NCBI GenBank assembly: GCA_964499935.1
Contig: CAZCMS010000007.1
Location: 1 to 25,011, forward strand
DNA: 25,011 nt
Direction: 5' to 3'
Source: CALBGR01 sp964499935
Lineage (GTDB): Bacteria > Patescibacteriota > Saccharimonadia > Saccharimonadales > UBA4665
Below are positions 19,402 through 25,011 of this stretch, one piece after another (position 1 is the first letter of the stretch; each line of letters opens with the position of its first letter). A program made the position numbers and the translations under genes. The notes under the pieces were generated by a model. That model worked only from the letters and a program-made list of their open reading frames with translations. It searched no databases and was not told where the DNA came from.

Positions 19402-20058
19402 TTAGAAGATGAGCACGCCAATGATAGCTGCGGTAATAGCTGTCATAACTGCACCAGTAATCAAGCTAACAGTGACCACTTCACCATTGTCTTCAGTCTG
19501 ATACTCAATAGCATATTTGCGATTGAACAATCCCCAGAGGACTGGTTTCACTTCAAACTTGGTTGGAGTGCGCTTATAGTTTGACATAAACCGTAGATAC
19601 ACTGTCCAGATAAGGATAATGAAAGGAATACCAATGAAGATGCCGCCCAGTTTGGACCAGAATAGGTACACAGTAAGCAACACGCCAGCAGGAGTAACAA
19701 GGAACTCGTTCACTGCGATACCAAGTTCACGTGCGGCTGAACCAACAGCGGTGCCGAAGTCCTTCGCCAGGGTTGCCCATTCACGAACATCTTCAGGCTT
19801 AATAGTTTCTTCAGCTACAGGTGCTCTAACACTGTCACATGCTCGACGAACATTAATAATGTCTTGATCTGAAAGATTACTAATGTCAAGAGCATTACAA
19901 TTAAGCGCAGTACCATCTGGTCCTTTAATAAGCGTGGTAGCTACAGCACCAACAGCCGCGCCCGCGGCAGCAGATGGGACGTCAACTTCTGCACGAGCAG
20001 TGACAGGAAACGTCATCATAGCAGCAATCGCGATGATTACCATTGAATTGAACTTCAT
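19402..20058 (-). CDS. Exported or membrane protein, 218 aa
   Basis: Signal peptide MKFNSMVIIAIAAMMTFPVT ending in ARA, then an alanine/glycine-rich stretch (VPSAAAGAAVGAVATTLI). A short periplasmic domain with two cysteines follows (GTALNCNALDISNLSDQDII, RRACDSV). Two or three membrane helices come next: FLVTPAGVLLTVYLFW, IFIGIPFIILIWTVYLRF and a C-terminal SLITGAVMTAITAAIIGVLI. The ribosome site AAGGAGG is strong. No family recognised. Its own promoter and the ordered topology suggest an envelope role, perhaps with the exported proteins downstream. Confidence 0.75.
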   Translation of the reverse strand: MKFNSMVIIAIAAMMTFPVTARAEVDVPSAAAGAAVGAVATTLIKGPDGTALNCNALDISNLSDQDIINVRRACDSVRAPVAEETIKPEDVREWATLAKDFGTAVGSAARELGIAVNEFLVTPAGVLLTVYLFWSKLGGIFIGIPFIILIWTVYLRFMSNYKRTPTKFEVKPVLWGLFNRKYAIEYQTEDNGEVVTVSLITGAVMTAITAAIIGVLIF

Positions 20059-20082
20059 AATTCCTCCTTAAGGTTAATTACA

Positions 20083-20110
20083 TTAATACATTATTTTAAT
20101 AGTTTGTCAA
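20083..20110 (-). promoter_or_regulatory. Promoter overlapping a stop codon
   Basis: Minus strand: TTGACA (20110-20105) contains the TGA stop (20109-20107) of the upstream gene. A 16-bp spacer leads to TATTAA (20088-20083). The leader holds AACCTTAAGGAGG. Confidence 0.75.
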
Positions 20111-20772
20111 GATACAATAATAGCAAATGACTTCATATCGTCTGATGGCTCAGTAATATGTTTTAGGAATGATGGATTATGCTGTAGAGCAATCCAACAT
20201 TCATCTTCTGTCGGATCTGACAGGTATTGGAAATAATCCTTTTCAATTTCAAAGGCTTTGCGTTGCGCCTTGAAGCACCATTTAACAGTTGTATTAGTGA
20301 TCAAGCTAGGTTGCTTTGAAATAGCAGCCATTTGCTGAGCTTCAGTTGGCTCAGTCATTCCAATAATTTTAGCTGGTGATTCTTTAATCACAGCAATGAA
20401 CAAACTTTCAGAAGGCTGTTCAATCATATTGAAAATTCTGCTAGCAGGAGTGCCACCTTGGAGGGCCGCCATTTGAATGTTTTCAGAAGGATTCTTGATA
20501 TATTGAATCAATGTAGCTTCACTACATACCGCCTTATACTGCTCTTCTTCTGTCGGATTATCAATATACTTGATGTTAGCATAATCGATCGCCAACAAAA
20601 TTTGGCGGATGATGCTAGTGCGGTCAACAGTTTGGTTCTTAGTGATCCACGTAGATAGCATTTGGACTTCATCTTTAGTAAGACTAGAATCACCAGTCAT
20701 ACGATTGACGATATATCCAAGCGCCGCCTCAGGCAGCATTTCTACAAGGTTATATAATTCTCTAATGTTCAT
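20107..20772 (-). CDS. NP-repeat (DUF4116-like) protein, 221 aa
   Basis: Start at 20772 rather than 20793, because the promoter's -10 (20784-20779) ends six bases before it and would lie inside a longer gene. The N-terminal 75 residues are a distinct helical domain (IRELYNLVEMLPEAALGYIV). About five repeats follow (IKYIDNPTEEEQYKAVCSEA; IQYIKNPSENIQMAALQGGT) and the cap EPSDDMKSFAIIVS. A leaderless mRNA is predicted. Confidence 0.75.
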   Translation of the reverse strand: MNIRELYNLVEMLPEAALGYIVNRMTGDSSLTKDEVQMLSTWITKNQTVDRTSIIRQILLAIDYANIKYIDNPTEEEQYKAVCSEATLIQYIKNPSENIQMAALQGGTPASRIFNMIEQPSESLFIAVIKESPAKIIGMTEPTEAQQMAAISKQPSLITNTTVKWCFKAQRKAFEIEKDYFQYLSDPTEDECWIALQHNPSFLKHITEPSDDMKSFAIIVS

Positions 20773-20778
20773 ATGATT

Positions 20779-20807
20779 GCTATATGGTATCAATTAGACA
20801 GAGTCAA
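20779..20807 (-). promoter_or_regulatory. Promoter over a stop codon; start codon 6 nt after -10
   Basis: Minus strand: TTGACT (20807-20802) includes the upstream TGA (20806-20804), 17-bp spacer, TATAGC (20784-20779), then six bases (AATCAT) to the ATG at 20772. Confidence 0.7.
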
Positions 20808-21592
20808 CCACAGATTATAGCGGTCATTCTCATATCTTCAGTAGGATTTTGAATGAAATCAAGCGCCTTAGAGTTAGCCATGATTGCTGCCCACTTGACA
20901 GCTTTGCTAGGATTTTTTAGCTCTCCAACATGCCAGGGAGCATGTTTAACCCATTCAATAGTGACTGACTCGTGAGGATTTTTCAATTGATTATAATATT
21001 TTGGATTGTGACGAACTCCCAACACTTGTGCTTCAGTACAAGGCTTTGTTAACCATGATATCAATGATGGATCACGTTCTAGTGCTGCTATTTGTTCAGA
21101 AGGTGAAGGATTTTTAATATAGCAAATATTCCTAGCACCAGAAATCATTGCGCGGGCTCGGACTTCTTTATTTGGATTTTTGAAATATTCAAATGACAGT
21201 GGAGCAGATCCAAGTGCCAAAATTTGTAGACCTGGATTCTGATCAGTTACATAACGAATTACATTACCATCATTTTTTACTGCACCAATAATCATTTCCC
21301 TAGTTGGGTTTTTAATTTTGGCTAAGTTTTCACCGTAAAGCTGACATGCTCGAACTAATATTGATTCATGTGGATTACGAATCCATCCTAATGCAGTCTT
21401 AGGAGCAGCTTCAATCACAATCATTTGAACTGAAAGATCAGGATAGCGAACATATTGAATGGAAGATGGTAATTTATCCACCGCGTAAAATTGAAGCTCA
21501 CGCGGTGGATTTTTAATCCATTTTAGATTATTAGCATCTTTGTCAAGTTGCTTCTTAGCTTCAGTAAGAGCCGTCGGAGACCAAACGGGCAT
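20804..21592 (-). CDS. NP-repeat (DUF4116-like) protein, 262 aa
   Basis: ATG 21592 lies inside the end of the upstream paralog; the frame's first codon at 21598 is TTG. Nearly the whole protein is about eleven repeats of roughly 22 residues (LKWIKNPPRELQFYAVDKLP; NICYIKNPSPSEQIAALERD; HVGELKNPSKAVKWAAIMAN), closed by NPTEDMRMTAIICG. The repeat predicts a curved stack of helix pairs suited to protein binding. No catalytic residues. The overlap suggests coupling with 21561-22301. Confidence 0.75.
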   Translation of the reverse strand: MPVWSPTALTEAKKQLDKDANNLKWIKNPPRELQFYAVDKLPSSIQYVRYPDLSVQMIVIEAAPKTALGWIRNPHESILVRACQLYGENLAKIKNPTREMIIGAVKNDGNVIRYVTDQNPGLQILALGSAPLSFEYFKNPNKEVRARAMISGARNICYIKNPSPSEQIAALERDPSLISWLTKPCTEAQVLGVRHNPKYYNQLKNPHESVTIEWVKHAPWHVGELKNPSKAVKWAAIMANSKALDFIQNPTEDMRMTAIICG

Positions 21593-22301
21593 AGCCAACC
21601 ATTTCTGGAGAAGGATTACGGATCAATTTGATATATTCGCCACTAGCATTAAGTGCCAGCCAACATGCTTCTTCAAATTGATTATTCAACAATTCAATTT
21701 GCTCAGGATGTTCTTTGATATGGTTGAGCGCAATTTCCTCATCAACTTCTTGAATGTAATGAAGACCATCATCAGGCAGTTCTTTGAGGACATATTCCTG
21801 ATGATCTTTATGAGGCTTTGCAATGAATTCAATCGTCCGTGGATTTTCCTTCAAAGCATTCATAGCAACATAATAATCAGGATCAGAAATGTATTTCAGA
21901 TTTCTTGGATCTGCTTCTACTGCCAGAGCTTGCAGAACTTCATCAGGATTTTCGATGTGCTTGATTGCGTCGCCGTCACGAGTAACAGCCCGTTCAAGTT
22001 GATCAGCAGTTGGGGCATCAATCAGCTTGATACAATTTCCGTTATAATCAATAGTGTCGTCCAAAAGATTACGATCCAAATTGGTAATCATTTCAACCAA
22101 TTCAAAAATTCCTTCGCGGTCCATACGACCTTGAACCTCAATGGCAATCTTCTGCTCATCAATTGTAGCATCAGGAATATAGCCGATTGCAGTTGGAGTC
22201 CTACGAATGGCAGCTTCACGAATTTCAGGAGTAGGATCTTCTACCATCTGAATTCGATTGCCATTCATCTTGACCAATTGAAGAGCGTATTCAAGATCCA
22301 T
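21561..22301 (-). CDS. NP-repeat (DUF4116-like) protein, 246 aa
   Basis: AAGGAAATA before the ATG. The repeats are more diverged and acidic than in the neighbours (IQMVEDPTPEIREAAIRRTP; AIKHIENPDEVLQALAVEAD; YIKLIRNPSPEMVGYARLVS). A central segment lacks the NP core (REGIFELVEMITNLDRNLLD). The C-terminus carries a short extension (DGSY) after the usual cap. First gene behind the promoter at 22327-22355. Confidence 0.75.
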   Translation of the reverse strand: MDLEYALQLVKMNGNRIQMVEDPTPEIREAAIRRTPTAIGYIPDATIDEQKIAIEVQGRMDREGIFELVEMITNLDRNLLDDTIDYNGNCIKLIDAPTADQLERAVTRDGDAIKHIENPDEVLQALAVEADPRNLKYISDPDYYVAMNALKENPRTIEFIAKPHKDHQEYVLKELPDDGLHYIQEVDEEIALNHIKEHPEQIELLNNQFEEACWLALNASGEYIKLIRNPSPEMVGYARLVSDGSY

Positions 22302-22326
22302 TTTTATTTCCTTAAACTATATATTG

Positions 22327-22355
22327 CTTATAGCAATCAGCAGCAATGCCGTCAA
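22327..22355 (-). promoter_or_regulatory. Promoter overlapping a stop codon
   Basis: Minus strand: TTGACG (22355-22350) contains the upstream TGA (22354-22352), 17-bp spacer, TATAAG (22332-22327), leader with AAGGAA. Confidence 0.7.
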
Positions 22356-23059
22356 GAACAAATTTGAGCAAATGCTGTCTGTTCTGAAGTTAGTGGCATG
22401 TTTTCATAATGAGTAGGATGAGCCTTGACAACTTGCCACCATTCATCTTCAGTGAGGTTAATTTTTTTATAATCTATATTATTGTCTTGTTTCCAACGCG
22501 GCCCGCGGCCCCTGGCTGTCCATTCTCGTTCATAATAAGTGATGGCATCAATGACAGTTTCTACTGACGGATTTCGAATAATATTAATATTTGACCAATT
22601 CTTTTGTACGGCCATCACTTGAACTGTTTCATGCGGATGTGCAATATTTTTAATTGATTCAGATTGATTGGCTACCGCGGCCACCTGCAATACCATAGAA
22701 GGATTTTCAATCAATCCAATCAAATTTCCCATCTGTTTGAGCGCTACTAAGGCAGCTTCTTCAGCTAATGAATCGATATATTTTATTGCGCGTGGATTGC
22801 GCTCACACCCAAATCGCTGTAGCTCAACAGATGGATTTGGAATATATCTAAAAGCAGCCGGGTTGATCCGAACTGCTTCGTATAGCACCAAGTTGTCTGG
22901 AAATTGAATTACTGCTAATGCTTTATAATTAATTTGAACGGCTAGCATCTGTTCATCACGAGTTGGCCACTCAATATTAGCAATATTGTATGGATCCTTC
23001 TTGATTAACCGGATTCTTTTTTGTTCATCACTCATATATTTTTTAATCGCGCCTATCAT
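22352..23059 (-). CDS. NP-repeat (DUF4116-like) protein, 235 aa
   Basis: ATGA overlap with the upstream paralog; an ATG at 23035 is an alternative start. The repeats are clear (FRYIPNPSVELQRFGCERNP; LIGLIENPSMVLQVAAVANQ; INIIRNPSVETVIDAITYYE). An insert rich in Arg, Trp and Lys (REWTARGRGPRWKQDNNIDY) precedes the last repeat. The cap is PLTSEQTAFAQICS. Probably one transcript with 23056-23448. Confidence 0.75.
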   Translation of the reverse strand: MIGAIKKYMSDEQKRIRLIKKDPYNIANIEWPTRDEQMLAVQINYKALAVIQFPDNLVLYEAVRINPAAFRYIPNPSVELQRFGCERNPRAIKYIDSLAEEAALVALKQMGNLIGLIENPSMVLQVAAVANQSESIKNIAHPHETVQVMAVQKNWSNINIIRNPSVETVIDAITYYEREWTARGRGPRWKQDNNIDYKKINLTEDEWWQVVKAHPTHYENMPLTSEQTAFAQICS

Positions 23060-23448
23060 GACATAATTGCAGCGGCAGTCTTCATTTCTTCAGTCGCGCC
23101 CTTTACAAGATCAATCAGCGAAGGGTCAGCCATAAGAACTTGCCAAACCGTATCTTCTGTCGGCTTATCAATAAATCGGATAACTGAAGGATTGTTCATT
23201 GCTGCGCGGTGCCACATTTCATCAGTGGCAGTTTCTCGGAATTGAAGGATGCCAAGTCCAAAAACATCACACACCGCGAGTCGAACCGTTTCGTTGTTCT
23301 TCATCTCTACTGGCAAATGACCAAACATATCATAGTCGAGTTCAACAGCACGGCAAGCAGCTTCTTCAGTCAGGTTAGCAACCTTGACAATAAAGCTAGG
23401 ATCGTTTTCAATCTTCTTGAGCTGAACTTCGGGCTTATAATTACGCAT
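23056..23448 (-). CDS. NP-repeat (DUF4116-like) protein, 130 aa
   Basis: CAGGAG before the ATG. A shorter and more diverged member (FIVKVANLTEEAACRAVELD; VIRFIDKPTEDTVWQVLMAD), ending in GATEEMKTAAAIMS. The repeats contain a T-E-E/D-x-x-x-x-A/V core in place of some NPSE segments. First gene of the tandem cluster in the direction of transcription. Confidence 0.75.
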   Translation of the reverse strand: MRNYKPEVQLKKIENDPSFIVKVANLTEEAACRAVELDYDMFGHLPVEMKNNETVRLAVCDVFGLGILQFRETATDEMWHRAAMNNPSVIRFIDKPTEDTVWQVLMADPSLIDLVKGATEEMKTAAAIMS

Positions 23449-23471
23449 GATAATCTCCTGTTGTCCAAATC

Positions 23472-23499
23472 ACCTTAGCAAGGTTTGATCAAAGGTCAA
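23472..23499 (-). promoter_or_regulatory. Extended -10 promoter overlapping a stop codon
   Basis: Minus strand: TTGACC (23499-23494) contains the upstream TGA (23498-23496). A 16-bp spacer ends in TGC, followed by TAAGGT (23477-23472). Confidence 0.6.
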
Positions 23500-23753
23500 G
23501 CTAAAATGCTAAGGGCAGCAAGAAATACCTTAAGTTTGTCACTATCCTCGTTAAAATTAACAAAGCCTTGATCATCATGTTCCCAGTAGCCGCCATTGCA
23601 GTACGCAGCTTCAATGCAACCAGTTCCACCACCACTAGGATGTAAAATGAGGCCGTCGCCCATACTACCTTCAAAAATAAGGGTCACGTCAAAAATATCA
23701 CCAGCCTTGTGGCCAGGAATGTCTTCATGAGTTTTGAATTTGACCGTACGCAT
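23496..23753 (-). CDS. Small hypothetical protein, 85 aa; paralog of 23801 gene
   Basis: Start at 23753 (MRTVKFKTHEDIPGHKAGDI) with GAAGGGG upstream. It aligns by eye with the next upstream protein: M-x-T-I/V-K-F/Y at the start, G-D/T-I in the middle, L-I-x-H and G-C-I/L-E-x-A, and an identical pattern at the end (F/Y-V-N-x-x-E-D and A-L-x-I-L-A). The fold looks beta-rich. No known family. The two genes probably arose by duplication. Confidence 0.7.
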   Translation of the reverse strand: MRTVKFKTHEDIPGHKAGDIFDVTLIFEGSMGDGLILHPSGGGTGCIEAAYCNGGYWEHDDQGFVNFNEDSDKLKVFLAALSILA

Positions 23754-23776
23754 AGTTGACCCCTTCAATTAGGATT

Positions 23777-23804
23777 GTACTAACAGATTTCAACTAAAGG
23801 TCAA
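23777..23804 (-). promoter_or_regulatory. Promoter overlapping a stop codon
   Basis: Minus strand: TTGACC (23804-23799) contains the upstream TGA (23803-23801), 16-bp spacer, TAGTAC (23782-23777). The sequence CTTGACCTTT matches the start of the promoter at 23472-23499. Confidence 0.6.
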
Positions 23805-24076
23805 GCCAAGATTGGCAATGCAGTCATAAAATTTAGGATTTTATCTTCTTCAATGTTGACATATGATTTGCTACTAACTGGAGAATATATGTCATTGGCA
23901 TTCTTCCGAGCAAATTCAAGGCATCCAAGATTAAATTTATTAGTTTTGTCTGGGCCGTGAAATATTAGTGCCATATTGTGATGTGGATCTTCACATACAA
24001 GAAGGGCATCAATGATAGTGCCAGGTGCTACCCCGTCAAAATCAGTTCCTTTGACTCGATACTTTATCGTATTCAT
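23801..24076 (-). CDS. Small hypothetical protein, 91 aa; paralog of 23496 gene
   Basis: Start at 24076 (MNTIKYRVKGTDFDGVAPGT) with AAAGGG upstream; earlier codons in frame fall in the tRNA gene. Shared features with the 23496 product are the start, the central GCLEFA and the end (YVNIEEDKILNFMTALPILA). It lies directly behind the two tRNA genes and has no separate promoter that I can see, so it is probably transcribed with them. Confidence 0.7.
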   Translation of the reverse strand: MNTIKYRVKGTDFDGVAPGTIIDALLVCEDPHHNMALIFHGPDKTNKFNLGCLEFARKNANDIYSPVSSKSYVNIEEDKILNFMTALPILA

Positions 24077-24090
24077 ATCAGCCCTTTCTG

Positions 24091-24165
24091 TACTAGGGGT
24101 GGAGATTCGAACCCACACAGCAACCGCTTATGAGGCGGCTTCCTTAACCGTTTGGATACCCTAGC
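24091..24165 (-). tRNA. tRNA with CAT anticodon (Met or Ile2), imperfect T arm
   Basis: Minus strand. The acceptor GCTAGGG pairs with CCCTAGT (first pair G-U). The D arm is TCC/GGA with GG in the loop. The anticodon stem GCCGC/GCGGT encloses CTCATAA, so the anticodon is CAT (24132-24130). The T arm GTGGG-TTCGAATC-TCCAC has an 8-base loop or a bulged T, unlike a standard tRNA. No CCA is encoded. It may be a diverged or damaged gene. Confidence 0.65.
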
Positions 24166-24166
24166 A

Positions 24167-24241
24167 TGGTGCGGGGTGAGGGATTCGAACCCCCAACCAA
24201 GCCGTTATGAGCGGCCGGCTCTACCGTTGAGCTAACCCCGC
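24167..24241 (-). tRNA. tRNA with CAT anticodon (Met or Ile2), CCA encoded
   Basis: Minus strand, complete cloverleaf. The acceptor GCGGGGT pairs with ACCCCGC, the D arm is GCTC/GAGC, the anticodon stem GGCCG/CGGCT encloses CTCATAA (anticodon CAT, 24209-24207), and the T arm GGGGG/CCCTC has loop TTCGAAT. The discriminator A and CCA are encoded. There is no C1-A72 mismatch, so it is not a bacterial-type initiator. A CAT anticodon can be elongator Met or lysidine-modified Ile2. One base separates it from the next tRNA. Confidence 0.9.
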
Positions 24242-24255
24242 GCACTTAGTAATTT

Positions 24256-24284
24256 ACTATATTATATTGATTGTGTTGAGTCAA
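24256..24284 (-). promoter_or_regulatory. Promoter of the tRNA genes
   Basis: Minus strand: TTGACT (24284-24279), 17-bp spacer, TATAGT (24261-24256), ending 15 bases before the first tRNA. It lies over the end of the 53-aa gene upstream. Confidence 0.7.
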
Positions 24285-24423
24285 CTCTTATGTGTCGACG
24301 TCTTGGCTTTTTAGTTTGGGTGGTTATTATTTCAGTGACAATATTTTTAAGTGATTCAAAAGAATCTTCTAAATCAGAAGTTCTTTCACACATCTCTTCC
24401 ATTTTCCTCTGGCACTTTTTCAT
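24262..24423 (-). CDS. Small basic coiled-coil-like protein, 53 aa
   Basis: Found by direct reading: MKKCQRKMEEMCERTSDLED onward, with a helical middle (DSFESLKNIVTEIITTQTKK) and a basic tail (KKPRRRHIRVDSTQSI). AGGG lies about eight bases upstream of the ATG. It fills the otherwise empty gap between the HNH gene and the tRNAs. It resembles small nucleic-acid-binding or antitermination-type phage peptides only in composition. The tRNA promoter overlaps its last codons. Confidence 0.5.
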   Translation of the reverse strand: MKKCQRKMEEMCERTSDLEDSFESLKNIVTEIITTQTKKPRRRHIRVDSTQSI

Positions 24424-24459
24424 ACATAGGCCCTGAACATTAATATAGAGTTATTTATA

Positions 24460-24930
24460 CTAATTATCCAACCAATATCCGATCTGGTCTTCCATCGACA
24501 GCATTCTGAACTGAATCTTTTCAATTTCAGCCTTTGGTGCTTCACGATCATTCAATTCTTGCAGCCACATGGCCATTTTATAATATTTGTTAATTATTAG
24601 CTGCCGACAATGATAACGTCTTGCTTCTGCATCATACCCAAGCCGAGCATTGACAGTGTTCAATGTTTTGATTTCGTGACGAGTAGGTTCACGATCTGCC
24701 TTTTCCTGATTGCATTCAAAATGAGTTAGGAAAATATTTCCATAATTTTCATTCTTAAGCCAAAGTGGCCAGACATGATCAATTGTAATGTTGGTTGCTT
24801 TGAGCTTCTGATCACAAATAGGACACTTGTGGTCTTGTGCTTTCAAGAACAAAGATACGCCAACATTCGCGACAATTAGCCGGGCTTGTTGGCGTATCTT
24901 CCAATACTTCTTTTGTGATGCTCTTGCCAT
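24460..24930 (-). CDS. HNH endonuclease
   Basis: 156 aa from ATG 24930, chosen because the promoter's -10 ends six bases upstream; the frame's ATG at 24948 would put the -10 inside the gene. The motif set is C36-x-x-C39 (CPIC), the catalytic I-D-H (ITIDHVWPLW, H52), N65, and H70-x-x-C73-N74 with the following K77 (THFECNQEKADREP). HNH enzymes cut DNA with a single metal ion. The free-standing gene near tRNAs fits a homing-type or packaging-associated nuclease; the sequence does not decide. The C-terminal third is helical and of unknown role. Confidence 0.8.
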   Translation of the reverse strand: MARASQKKYWKIRQQARLIVANVGVSLFLKAQDHKCPICDQKLKATNITIDHVWPLWLKNENYGNIFLTHFECNQEKADREPTRHEIKTLNTVNARLGYDAEARRYHCRQLIINKYYKMAMWLQELNDREAPKAEIEKIQFRMLSMEDQIGYWLDN

Positions 24931-24936
24931 ATCATT

Positions 24937-24965
24937 GCAATATGGCAATCAGCTTATTACGTCAA
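24937..24965 (-). promoter_or_regulatory. Promoter of the HNH gene; start codon 6 nt after -10
   Basis: Minus strand: TTGACG (24965-24960), 17-bp spacer, TATTGC (24942-24937), then AATGAT and the ATG at 24930; a leaderless mRNA is predicted. Confidence 0.6.
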
Positions 24966-25011
24966 TAGCTTATTTCCAGCTATACATAAAATCATGAAAT
25001 TCCTGATTAAA

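Noticed and set aside
21540..22367. Long plus-strand open frame of 275 aa
   Set aside because: It runs antisense to two clearly related NP-repeat genes, has no ribosome site, and has a Phe/Ile/Asn-rich composition expected of a shadow frame.

Overview
The window looks like an accessory, early-type region of a large tailed phage genome infecting a Gram-negative bacterium. The evidence is about 60 closely packed genes, mostly small and unrecognised, many start/stop overlaps, two adjacent tRNA genes, an RNA ligase, an HNH endonuclease, a spanin-like lysis pair, and promoters of host sigma70 type. No terminase, capsid, tail or replication gene is present, so the phage assignment is inference. Signal peptides and an L,D-transpeptidase-like gene suggest a proteobacterial host, but the host cannot be fixed from this window. 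A run of 100 N at 8228-8327 is flanked by two identical 55-base copies, so the sequence is an assembly scaffold and that join is very probably artificial.

Left half, plus strand (1-10470): short hypothetical genes, a likely 2OG-Fe(II) oxygenase (1250-1927), a promoter-driven structured RNA ending in a terminator (about 2433-2650), a block of small membrane proteins (4223-5661), a Rnl2-like RNA ligase (6664-7326), a macro-domain protein (8828-9295) and a PTH2-like protein (9684-10178). The ligase, macro and PTH2 genes, with the two tRNA genes at the right end, suggest RNA repair or ADP-ribose handling. Middle (10463-14529): a minus-strand Rz/Rz1-like spanin pair, then plus-strand genes including a second structured RNA candidate (12353-12440) and a metallophosphoesterase (13239-14078) whose promoter carries a 12-bp inverted repeat.

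Right half, minus strand (14800-24930): exported or membrane proteins (14800-15177, 17764-18945, 19402-20058), a compact L,D-transpeptidase-like enzyme (17412-17762), two members of a GDWV-type family, a run of paralogous proteins built of NP-containing helical repeats (five in tandem at 20107-23448, plus 19035-19400 and 2688-3029), a paralogous pair (23496-24076), two CAT-anticodon tRNAs and an HNH endonuclease.

The most striking structure is regulatory. More than twenty intergenic promoters have the form TTGACN, 16-18 bp, TANNNN. In nine of them the -35 contains the TGA stop of the upstream gene. In seven, the -10 ends only 5-6 bases before the ATG, which predicts leaderless or nearly leaderless mRNAs. 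Three promoters share an ATTAACTA motif, in two of them as an inverted repeat or part of one.
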